From contig NC_089429.1 in NCBI RefSeq assembly GCF_026210795.1, forward strand, positions 124,001 through 188,000: 64,000 nucleotides of DNA, in the 5' to 3' direction. Below the pieces are notes generated by a model that saw nothing but the letters and a program-made list of their open reading frames with translations, had not been told where the DNA came from and made no database searches. The DNA comes from Rhizophagus irregularis (taxonomy: Eukaryota; Glomeromycota; Glomeromycetes; Glomerales; Glomeraceae). A program made the position numbers and the translations under genes. Positions 33,433-43,811 of the stretch are shown in pieces (position 1 is the stretch's first letter; each line of letters begins with the position of its first letter).

Positions 33433-35304
33433 TTTCTTTTATAGATATTAGTCAAAATTATTTGTTTAACCCTTAATGGGCTATTTCTTTTAATCGCAAT
33501 ACTAACTCTTTCCTCGTTGGCTGTGTGATTATTACTTATCCTGCTTCGCGAAATGAAGCTCTTATTTCACATTGGATAGCGTCATCTGTTGATGACTTAC
33601 TTTCTGAATTTACTGCATGCCAAGGTTATGCCTCTGTTATCCCGCAATCCTCTACTTCTAAGACACTAATTAAACAATATCCTTCTGAAGAATGTTTTTC
33701 TTATGTTCATTTATCAAGTTTAATCTGTTACCTCACGAAACCTTGTACTTATATACACGCGGACACTCGTTCGGTTTCACTTTTTGCCTCGTTAGATATT
33801 GCCAAATTTCTTTTATTATTTCATCTCTTTGCTCCGGTTCGATTAGCTCCCGCGTTTAATCAAGTGCCTAGGATTTCTGGTATCCAACTTCCTTCTTCAG
33901 TGTCTACACTTTATATTGATGGTTCTTTCCTTCCTCCTTCTGGTCATCCGATATTTTCAATGGTTTATGCATGGACAGCTATAGATTCTGATGGATTTAT
34001 TCTTGAATCTTCTTATAATATAATTCCTTCTATTTTTCCTTCTACTTTACGTTCAGAAGTTTTTGCTTTATTGCATGGACTGGACTCCCTTCCTCGGAAT
34101 TCCAAGATTACTGTCGCTACTGATTGTGCCCAATTACTTTCCTTATGGACTTCGTATGTGAATACTCCCTTTCTTCCTAGAATGCTCAAAGAATCTAACC
34201 ACTTGTTGTGATCTTTCATACGAACTATTATGTCACAAAAGAATCTGGATGTTACCTTGATCAAGGTTCTTGCTTACGCTGACAACCTTTTGAATAATTA
34301 TGTGGATGCATTAGCTAAAGCTGCTCATACAGACTCGCATCTTTTTTCTCGATCGTTGTCCAAATTGCTAGCTCCTTGTGACTTACAATTTAATTTTTTA
34401 TCTGTAGATATGAATATCCAGAAGTTTATTAGAGATATTTTTGACGCTAAGAGTCTCTTAACTCTTGCTGTATTGCCAAGATTTAATTCTAATTCCTCTA
34501 TTTTTGATATTGACTGGGCTTGCACCAAATTTTGTCTTAACAACAAAACACAATTTTTCTCCCGTCAGAATGGTCATTCTGAATTTTGTGCTTTCCGTAT
34601 TAGATATGCTTCTGACGCTTACAACTCTTCAGAGACGAAAATCTCATCTCTATGACCTGAGCTGGCTTTGTCCTCAATGCAACTCGTCTCCTGAGACTTT
34701 AGACCACTTGTGGACATGCCCTTATATTTTACCTGAATTTAGCCTTTTCACTACTTTCAAAACACTCTTATTGGCTCTTCAATCCAATTATCTTGATAAA
34801 TTCATTTCTGCAACATCTTTAAAACCTTTGCCAGATTCTTTTACTGCTGAATTTACGGCTATTGATTGTTGGGTTTGTGACCCACCTTCGTCCTCCTGCC
34901 TGAGACTTGCACGTAGACTTATACTGATGTCCCTTACAGGATTTCTTGGAAATTATTTCTCATCATCCACTATATGATCTATTTTAGATACACCTTTACA
35001 TGACTTTCATTTTGACCTTTATGTTCAAATCTGGTTGTGCCATTCCATTTTCTTTCATCATTGGGAATCGAGTTTCAGCATCGCTAAAAAGATGAAATTG
35101 TCAGCTCTTAGGCCTTCTTCTATTTTTCGTTTTTCCTTCAATATTCCTCTTGATTCTTCGACACTTTCCTTGGCGACAGTTTCTTTGGATTCCTGAGTTT
35201 CTTGGGTTTCCTCTTCTATAATTCGTGGTGGATCTTGGATCTCGCATTTGGATTTTTGGCGCCGCTTAACAGTTCAGCCTCTACTTAGGACTTCTTTTTG
35301 GTAA
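33433..35304 (+). pseudogene. LINE A ORF2 remnant, RNase H and C-terminal zinc-knuckle region
   Basis: Continues LINE A across the insertion 10345-33430. YIDGSF (about 33913), SEVFALLHGL (34054), TDCAQ (34119) and the CPQC...HLWTC knuckle (about 34671-34719) match LINE B. It is broken by TAA at 33474, TGA at 34209-34211 (LINE B has TGG), a frameshift near 34605, TGA near 34975 and others. It retains the region that the MITE disrupts in LINE B, and so shows the uninterrupted arrangement. Confidence 0.85.
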
Positions 35305-35561
35305 CGGATTAGATCTTAGGGTATGCTGGATAGTTGACTCATACTGGCCTTCGGTAAAGTTAGGGTATGCATATTCTATAATAGTTTAGTTTTTCTTTAC
35401 TTAATTTATTTTGTTTTGATTTCTTTACTTGTATGAATCGTGAAGCTAATTCTTTTTATTTTTTATGTTTATTTTTATATATTTTGTAATATTGTTCGAT
35501 TTGATTATTGTACTTTTCATTTAAAATTAAATAAAAGATAATGTCATAAGACTGTTTGCTC
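35305..35561 (+). other. LINE A 3' UTR
   Basis: Closely matches 33112-33376 and ends at the 18-bp target sequence at 35562. Confidence 0.8.
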
Positions 35562-35615
35562 ATAATCACCAAATATGGACTGTTCCAAATGTGTGACTAT
35601 AAAGAGAGTTAACTG
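35562..35615. mobile_element. Right arm of TA-flanked element, copy 1 (host of LINE A)
   Basis: Contains the LINE target ataatcaccaaatatgga (35562-35579) followed by ctgttccaaatgtgtgactataaagagagttaactg, then TA (35616-35617). It equals the right arm of copy 2 (33377-33430) with two differences. The left arm is outside the window. Confidence 0.82.
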
Positions 35616-35771
35616 TATTTGGTTTGAAATTTGATTTATAAATTAGATTTGAATTTGAAAACCAGATCTCAATTTAAATCAAAAAATTTAACTGGATTAT
35701 TTAACCAATCTGAATTTTAAATCAAATAATAAATTAAATTAAATATTTGATTTGTAGTTAGTTTAATAAGG

Positions 35772-36059
35772 ATCCTGGACATTTCTTATAGAACTCACAA
35801 CTGACTTTTTGCCAAAAAAAAACCCAATTTGCTCTTTTTTTATTTTCTGTTTTTTGCGATTATCTCAGTATCCAGTGATCTGATTCATATGGATTTTTTT
35901 TATTTTGTAGAGCTCGATGAAAGCTACAAAACAAAAAAAAATTTGTACAAATTGGACTACTGGATGCTGAGATAATTGCAAAAAACTGATTTTTTTTTGT
36001 GAAATTTAGGTCAATTTGCAAAAAAGTTGCCACTGAGTTGTATATGTAATGTCCGGGTT
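35772..36059. mobile_element. Foldback MITE, family 1
   Basis: Outer ends cctggacatt / aatgtccggg are complementary. The inner half gcgattatctcagtatccagt pairs with actggatgctgagataattgc around a central attttgtagagctcgatgaaagctacaaaac stem. Shares its core with 38697-38980. Confidence 0.7.
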
Positions 36060-36229
36060 CTGTTTAATAATTTACTTAGTTATATTATTAAATATTTATA
36101 TTTTTAAATGATATTAATTAATTATTTCCAATTAATTTATAACTTAACTTGTATTTAAATTTTACCTGAACATATTATAAAAGTATTATGAGAAGTCAGC
36201 AGAAAATTAACCATGTAAATGTTTAAGTA

Positions 36230-36324
36230 CAGTTAACCCTTGTTATAATGAATCCTAGGGGAAATTTATTATAGTTATCTGAAAAATTCACTATATTAAG
36301 GGTTCGCTATATCAAGTTTGACTG
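36230..36324. mobile_element. 95-bp TA-flanked MITE (pogo-like terminus)
   Basis: Starts CAGTTAACCCTTGTTATAATGAA and ends ...TATATCAAGTTTGACTG, with TA on each side (36228-36229, 36325-36326). The terminus type matches Tc1/mariner/pogo elements, but it is a different family from 10345. Confidence 0.65.
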
Positions 36325-36326
36325 TA

Positions 36327-37259
36327 GTAGACTTATAGTACAAATTATGTATTCAAATTACATAATAAATATACAGGTAAAAGATATTTGGTTTAAATAT
36401 TCAAACTAAATTTTAATGATAAATCAAGATTATTTTAGAAATTTGAATTTTGATTCAGATTTTACAATTGGTTACAATATGCAATTCGATTGTATAATTC
36501 AAATTTAAATTCAGTTTTTTTATCAAACTTAGTAAATCACTTATTTGATTATGAAAATTCCATTCAAGAATTTGGAAAATCTGAATTTAAACTGGAATTC
36601 ATAAATTTAATTCTATGCCCTATCTATAAATATGTATTATATTTAGTACTAAGGCCACACCAATTCAATTTTTCATTTAACATAATCTTCCCTCTATTTT
36701 TGGATTTTTTATGTAAAAAAAATACATATAATTTAGGCTGAAATTAGACAAATCTTTAAGTTTTGACCAAAATTATTATTCAAAATTTTTGCTTACTCTT
36801 TTAGTTAAAATTTTGGCTAAAATTAATGGTAATTCTAACCATGTATTTTATTTTATATATCATTTTTTGTCTTCTTTTTCTTTAGATTGAAATCCCGAAC
36901 CAGGACCTTGAACAATACATATAATACTGGGATCCAGTTTTGTATAAACTTATTATATAATTTTCCAATAAGTCATATATTTGATTTTGTATAGCTTGTT
37001 GGTAATTTTTCGGTAAGGCAGATATGTATTTGTATAACAGTGATAATCTTTAAATCAAGTGAGATCTTTATTTTGTATAATGATACTTGTGTAAATAAAT
37101 TATATATACGTATATAAAAAATTTTTCTTTAAAAAAATTTTAAAAACTTTGTAAATTTACAAATTATTACATATTAAATACTTTTGTATCAGTTTTTATT
37201 ACCTGTATTTTGTGAAAATATGGATATTTTATATAATTCATAATACATTTATTCCTAAA
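36327..37259. other. AT-rich noncoding stretch
   Basis: No gene or clear repeat is seen. Confidence 0.5.
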
Positions 37260-37780
37260 TTTTTCTTTTTACTTTCATCAAACTTTGGAGTGTAATTTTA
37301 CCATTTTAGCCAAATGAAATCGACTTTCTTTATTAAGAGAAAGTTGTTTAGCGATGCCAAAACTACTTGAATCTAAATTTTTATAGCAATTGGAGTAATA
37401 CTTATGGAGTACACACATATTTTTATAATTATATTGATTTTAAATTTGCTTTTTTCGTTTATTAATTTTGGAGCGTAATTACGGCATTTTAGTCAAATGA
37501 AATTGACTTCCTTTATTAAGAGAAAATTGTTCACAGAAGTCAGAACTACCTATACCTAAATTTTATAGTAATTGGAATAATGCTTATAGAATACGAGCAA
37601 TTTTCGCACTCTCAATTTTTTTTCAATCATCCAATCAGTAACTTCAGAGCGTAATTTCAGCATCTTTATCAAATGAAATCGACTATCTTTATTAATTGAA
37701 AGTTGTTCAGCAGATTCAAAACTACCTAGATTTAAATTTTCGTAATCATTAGTATATATAATACTTGTAGAAACATTTGT
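37260..37780. repeat. Three diverged tandem units of about 180 bp
   Basis: gagcgtaattt..gcatttt.gtcaaatgaaatcgact..ctttattaagagaaagttgtt..actacct recurs near 37287, 37473 and 37650. A similar phrase appears at about 60570 and 60715, so the unit is dispersed. Confidence 0.7.
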
Positions 37781-38121
37781 ATTTTTCACAACAGTACTAA
37801 TTTTTGAATTATGACAATTAAGTTTTTTTAAAATTTTTTTTAAATTATGAATTTTTGAATTGATAAATCATTATTGAAATAATTACATAAAATTAATAAA
37901 TAAAATAATTTTTGTTTTATATAAACTCAGATTTAAAATTGTATAATTTGTAGTAAAATTTGAACTTATATAATGATTTATTTTGTATAAAGCTTTTAAT
38001 AAAATTAAGTGTATAAAGTTATATTAAAATTTTTGACCTTAGATCTGAGTTATATATATAATGTTCAGGGTCCTCCCAAACCCCTTATATTATATTAAAC
38101 AAAGAATTGGTTTGAAGTAGC

Positions 38122-38640
38122 CTAACTTTTGCTAAGCATTTTTTTTCCATATTTATAAGCAGATGCTAAAGTTTTAGAATCAATTTTATTATAATTTTGC
38201 ATTTCATTTTTTTTTAAAACAGATAAATTTAATTTTTTTTTAGAAAAAAAAAGTTTTACTTTATATCAATATTTAAATTTAAGTAAAAAAGCAAATTTCC
38301 ATCAATGCATTCATAAGTATCAAATAACTTATAAACTTTAGATAGATGATCAATAACTGTAAAACTCTTTCCTGTCATCTGAATTATATATTTATCAAAA
38401 ATTTCTTCAGAATAATAAGTATTTAGAAGAGTGATATTATCTTTACTATTAAACAGATATTAAAAATATATATGATCATTATAATCAGATTTATAATCAA
38501 GATCAACTAAACTAGAAAAAAGTCTAATTGCTTTTTTTATTACTTCAGAATTAGGCCTAAATTCTTTTTGTGCAAGTAATATGATAAAAGTAAACTTTTC
38601 AGTTTCCAGTATATATATATTAATAAAATCTCAAATTTAA
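38122..38640 (-). pseudogene. Decayed gene remnant, unknown family
   Basis: On the minus strand, coding-like sequence runs from about 38640 to the TAG at 38122-38124, with one in-frame stop (near 38461) and one frameshift (near 38260, next to A/T runs). Readable parts include AIRLFSSLVDLDYKSDY, SFTVIDHLSKVYKLFDTYE and SKTLASAYKYGKKML. Amino-acid content is plausible for a real protein. I do not recognise the family. Confidence 0.45.
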
Positions 38641-38696
38641 AATAAAAGTTTTATATAATTTTAAACAAATATACCATATATTACAGGCCATAGTAC

Positions 38697-38980
38697 CTCC
38701 CTATGCATAGTACCCTCCTTGAAAAATTTCATAGAATTGTATAGTACCAGGGAAATATTTTACAATTATCTCGTGATCCAGTGATCAGATTTGAGCCATC
38801 TTTTTTTTGTTTGATAGCTTTCATTGAGCTCTTCAAAATAAAAAAAAATCGTTCAAATTGGACTGGTAGATCGTGAGATATTCGCAAAAAACAGAATTTT
38901 TAGGCTTTGTTTAGTACCTAGAGGTACAGGGTCAAACCTCCGATTTTTGCAAGATACTCGGAGTACTGTGATCTGCTATA
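38697..38980. mobile_element. Foldback MITE, related core to 35772-36059
   Basis: Contains attatctcgtgatccagtgatcagatttgagcc and the complementary ggactggtagatcgtgagatattcgc around a gatagctttcattgagctc centre. Outer parts carry repeated agtacc/ggtac motifs. Similar agtaccc motifs occur at 58432-58560. Confidence 0.65.
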
Positions 38981-39260
38981 TATGGTACTTGTCAGCAAAG
39001 TATTGAGTTAGAAGTAATATTTAAAGTAATCAATATGATATTACTAAAAGTAATTAATACAGTAATATTCTAAAGTATTTTAAAGTAATAACTATATAAA
39101 AAAGAATTTTAGGAAAACAGAAATATAAAATGATATAAATTTAGTAGTACTTCAAGTTATAATAATATATAAAAAGAAAACAAGAAATTATAATTTAGAA
39201 TATTATTACTAATCATAGTGATAGATAGGAAAGAAGTTAAGAATAAAGCTATATACAGTA

Positions 39261-39364
39261 TAAGTTAACTTGTAAGCTAAAAGTACTTTAAAAATATATT
39301 AGCTTGCAAGCCAATTTATAAGCTAATATATTTTTAAAGTACTTTTAGCTTATAAACTAATTCA
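39261..39364. repeat. Long near-perfect palindrome, about 45-bp arms
   Basis: taagttaacttgtaagctaaaagtactttaaaaatatattagctt (39261-39305) pairs with 39320-39364 with few mismatches. The loop is about 14 bp. Confidence 0.85.
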
Positions 39365-41386
39365 TGTAAAGTTTTAGTCAAAAAGGCAGAAAGGTTTAAA
39401 AGAATACAAGAAAAATGGTATAAAAATAATATAGTCTGAATTAATTTAGCTCTTCATACCTTATCTTTAGCAATCAAAAAGGTTATAAAAGGCAGGATTA
39501 TAAGAATAACATAATATCAACACTTTATACTTCATCTGGTAATTAAGAAATAGCAAATAAGTTGTAAAATATTTGACAAATAGATGGATTGCAAACTTAG
39601 TACTTTATATATACTTTTTTTTGGCAATTAAATAGACTAATCAAAATAATATAAATTATACCTTTGATTTTCTAACTAATTAATTTACCAAGTTGAAGCT
39701 AGAAAATTACTTAAAAATTATTTAAAAATGATAAAAGAGTTTTCAAAACTGGTGAAAAACTAAATCATATGATTAACACAGTAAAATGCAATAAAATTCT
39801 TTTTTAATTTTAATTAGCATTATTCCATATTTTTTTTTAAAACTTGAAGATGCAATAATTTAGCATCCAAATATATGATTTATGTGGTCTTAATATCATT
39901 GAAAAGCTCTCAACACCCTTATCTAAACAAACTCAAAGCTGTATAAATCCAATTACAGGAAACTAAAATATTCTACTCTAAAGATCAGATCAAAAATATA
40001 GTATAATACTAGTCAAAATCTAATTCATAAATTTACTATATCATTCAATAAAATGTGATTTTTGCAATTAAAACTGGCTAAATATTTTGATTATAAAATG
40101 GTCACAAAATAATAAATACAGAAAGGTAAAATCATATAGATAGTACCTTATTATAAAAAGTTATAGAACTCATCAAAAACAGTAAATTATAAATTTATAT
40201 ATAAATAGGTAATAGTTTATATAGGTAAGTAACAGTTTGATGCAAATAAGTTGCAATATTATATATATATATATTACAATCTACTATTAAAACTAAAAAT
40301 TTAAATATTACATTATAATTTATAAATGAAAATCTTATACAATAAAATAAATAATTTATATTAAAAATATTAAGTTTGGTTTGAATTAATAATTCAGTAA
40401 TTTTGGCCAAAATCATAAAAACTTAATTAACTAGTTAAATAATAATTAAATTATAATTAACCATTAATTTTCTATTTCTAATTATTACTTTGCAAATTAT
40501 TATATAGGTTTAATTTACTTAATTATTAATATTGATAATTTAAATAATAGTAATAGTAAATTTGATTAGTTTTGAATTTTTTTGTTTAATTTTTATTTTA
40601 TTTACAAGGATTTACTAATAGGAACATTACCTTTTTATATAATTTTCAGAATTAATTTTATGAAAAATTATATTAATATAATTATATTATGAAATTTGAT
40701 TTAAAATTATAATAAAAAAACTTTGATACTATTTATATATAAAGATTAACAAGAAGGTCTTTTTTGTTATACATAAAGTTTTAAATATATGTAGAAAAGT
40801 TTGAAAATAAATTATTTATTCCTATGATATTATATGATAAAATATTTCTAATGTTACTTTTTTTTAAATTTTGCTATGCTTTATTAGTTAAAAAAAAGAT
40901 ATAAGTATACAAAATATAAGAGTAAACCAATTCTAATTATAGGATACTAATAAATTACTTGTCAATTTCAAATGTTACTGTACATTTAACAAGTTTTAGA
41001 ATAATAGTTTTATTATTTCTCTAGAGATATGCCACTTTTTCAAATATCATTATTTGTACAATGATCAAATGTTAATATATTCTACTAGAAAGATTCTATG
41101 ATTATGTGACTCACACCACGTTTTCATCAAAAGAACAAGAACCACTATGTTCTTCTAAAATTAAATAAATAAAAAGTCTAAATTATAATAAATAAATGTA
41201 ATTACTAAAAATACAATGTAATCGTAAGATGGTACAAAATCTAAATATTATTAAGAGTAGATTTAATTTATTTTAGTTTTTAAATCAGGTATATTAATGA
41301 TAAAAATTATTAGATTATTATTAGTTTAACGAGCTCATTTATTTTTAAAAAGAATGAAAAAAAAAAGTCTAAATAAACATTATATA
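39365..41386. other. AT-rich noncoding stretch
   Basis: No gene is supported. Short open frames here are low-complexity. Confidence 0.5.
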
Positions 41387-41993
41387 CTATGAATCATTAT
41401 TTTCATCATCATCATCATCTCGTTTAACATAATCATTTGGAACTACTTATAATAATAAATAATGAGATTAGAATATAAGTTATAATAAATATATAAATAT
41501 AATATATAATAAATATACTTACTGTTATCAGGAATTTCAAGAAATTCTTGCATAGAATCTGTAGTTGATAATCTTTGTATTTCTTTCTTTCCATTCAGAA
41601 CTTTATTATTATCTTTATTATTATTATTATTATTATTAATTTGAGGATTAACAATATCTTCTATAATAAAATATATAAAAAAAATAAAAAATTAAAAATA
41701 AAGATCAAAACCTAGAAAAGGAAGGAATATAATTACTTACTTTCGATTTGCTTTTTTGGAGCAGGAGTTGGAAGAGTTATTTTCCCTTCAAGAACATCAC
41801 TAACGGTTACAGGACGATCGAATGTAAACTGATTTGTTTGTTGTTGATTTTCGTCTTGTTTTTTACTTATTGTATCTTGATCATTATTAAATGTTTTCTC
41901 ATCAAATTGTTCCGTTTCAGTATCATTGGTGTTATATGTAGAAGTTTGTATTTCACTTGTGATAGAACGTTGGTTTTGATTATCTGAACCCAT
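41387..41993 (-). CDS. Small Gln/Asn/Asp-rich protein, three exons, unknown function
   Basis: Minus-strand exons 41993-41741, 41660-41523 and 41445-41387, each intron GTAAGT...AG, total 450 nt and 149 residues. It starts MGSDNQNQRS and is hydrophilic and probably disordered: a Gln-rich part, the segment FDRPVTVSDVLEGKITLPTP (about residues 58-77), an Asn run, MQEFLEIPDN and an acidic Asp-rich end. Perfect phase at both introns supports a real gene. No domain recognised; no signal peptide or membrane segment. Confidence 0.68.
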
Positions 41994-43496
41994 ACTATAT
42001 TGTATATATATAATAATGATTTGTAGGGGAAATTTTTATTTTTTAATAATAATCAAAAAAGAAACTTTTGTGCGATATTTATAAAAAAAAAAAGTACGAT
42101 TAGTAATGATTTTTCTAGAAAAAAAAATCATTTAAGCTTTACCTTTTCCGAGTTCTTTTAGTACGACAACAAAAAAAGAACACCATACTTATGGAAAAAG
42201 AAAAAAAAAGCTTCTTTAGGGGAAAAAAATATGATTTTATAACATTTTCTTTTTGGAACTAGAATTTTTTTTTAAAGCCGAATACCGTAGCTTATTAATT
42301 TCAGCATTTATTTCCTTATTTCTATATTATCAATTTTTGGATTTGTAATGTCATACTGTAACAGTATGTCATTCCACATATTTGGACGATCCTGATTTGC
42401 GTAACTATGAAATTACCTAAAATAAATCCGGGAGAACGGAGTTACCAAGATTACAAAGATTACATTGTTTTTTTTTAAAACTTAATTTATGGAATTTTAA
42501 TTCCGGAACATGATTTTAACTGAAAAAGGTGTTAATACTGATAAAATTTCGATCGATTGATTGTTTGTAAATGTAAAGTTTATCATAGAAAAAAATAACT
42601 ATATCTTTTGAGTTGGAAAAGTAGAATTGAGGCTGAAAGGTGATTATTCGAATTAAGTTTAAAATTTCTTCTCATATAGACGCCATTTTTTTTTTTAGAA
42701 ACGATAGAATATTCTATCGAATATCAAATATTTAAGATATTTAATGAATATAATTATGGAAATGAATTTCATAACATGGAATACACAAAACTAGCAAACA
42801 CCAGGTAAATTAAAATGAAAAATGGAACACCAGGTAAATGAAATTATTTATTTAGTAATGATAAATCAAATTTTTTTTTGTGTTTATGTGATCCTCAAAC
42901 AAAATGTTTTTTTTCCCCTAGAATGTGTGTACAAAAAAAATTGTTATGTTTATAAAACAAAAGATTTTTTTTTTAAAAGAAATAAGAAATTTCTTTTTTT
43001 GAATGAAAATTTATTTTAGACAATTTCATTTTAGTCACATTTTACTTTTTTAATGACAATCAAAACTAAACTCCTTGTCAAGGGGCTCAAAATGGGCGTT
43101 ACGGTAAAATAAAAATGAAAATTTCCTTCATTTATAATCACTTTTAAAAAACAATCCGATTTTTTTTTTATTGATAAAAAAAATATTATATTTACTAAAA
43201 ATACATTCCATTAAATAAATATTCTATAAACCCTTCGCTTAATTAAAATAATAAAGAAAATTTTTTTATTTGTACAAAAAAAAGAAAAAAAATGATTTTT
43301 TTAAAAATTTTATGATCGATTTTAAATATTTTCAAAAATTCACCGAATTCGTACACGCTGTATCGGAAGAAACCGATTCGGATTGACTTATTGACCTTAA
43401 TAAGCCAAATTAATAGCGCTAAACTTTTTTTTTTCCCCAAGGATATCCTTGGATTTTCCGTGCAATTGAATCCGTTTTTACGTCTTTTTTCTCTTT
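41994..43496. other. AT-rich intergenic stretch
   Basis: Many A and T runs. No gene is supported. Confidence 0.5.
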
Positions 43497-43811
43497 TTAA
43501 TTTGAATTATTTCCGGTTGATTTATGAAGACGACCAGCACGTTCGTGCATGGCTCTTAATTTTTTATATCTGTCCATCTTACGTTCTATTGGAGAGGGAC
43601 AATTTGTTATAAAAGAGAATGATAACATTTCTTCTTCAATTGACGCTGGTTCTTCGCAAAAATTATTTTCAGGGAAAATTACTACCGCATTTGATTTTGA
43701 AATGTTAATTTTTGGTAATTGCGAATGATGCATCGCTTGTTTTGTTTCTGATGTTGTAGAATTGGTTGAATCAGTGCTTGAAGTTATTAAAGTTACAGAT
43801 GAGGTAGACAT
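43497..43811 (-). CDS. 104-residue protein, unknown function
   Basis: Single-exon frame on the minus strand. The N-terminus is Ser/Thr-rich (MSTSSVTLITSS), the middle contains IEEEMLSFSFITNCPSP, and the C-terminus is basic (ERKMDRYKKLRAMHERAGR). Composition is less AT-driven than the surroundings, which supports coding. No domain recognised. Confidence 0.5.
   Translation of the reverse strand: MSTSSVTLITSSTDSTNSTTSETKQAMHHSQLPKINISKSNAVVIFPENNFCEEPASIEEEMLSFSFITNCPSPIERKMDRYKKLRAMHERAGRLHKSTGNNSN

Larger units (their letters stand above)
1..35561 (+). mobile_element. LINE A: old, decayed non-LTR retrotransposon, 5' end outside window, interrupted by nested insertions
   Basis: Segments 1-4618, 9432-10344 and 33431-35561 align in order with the better preserved LINE B (11268-33376), so they are parts of one element and not three. 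The junction is exact: the sequence left of 10345 and right of 33430 join at one TA to match LINE B around 30925. LINE A has many stop codons and small indels and is not functional. Its 3' end, ending in ...gactgtttgct c, is followed at 35562 by the same 18-bp target (ataatcaccaaatatgga) that flanks LINE B. There is no poly-A tail. The 5' end lies outside the window. Confidence 0.85.

Noticed and set aside
33433-35561. A third LINE copy separate from LINE A
   Set aside because: Its left edge joins LINE A at 10342 through one TA with no missing or extra base compared with LINE B, so it is the 3' part of LINE A.
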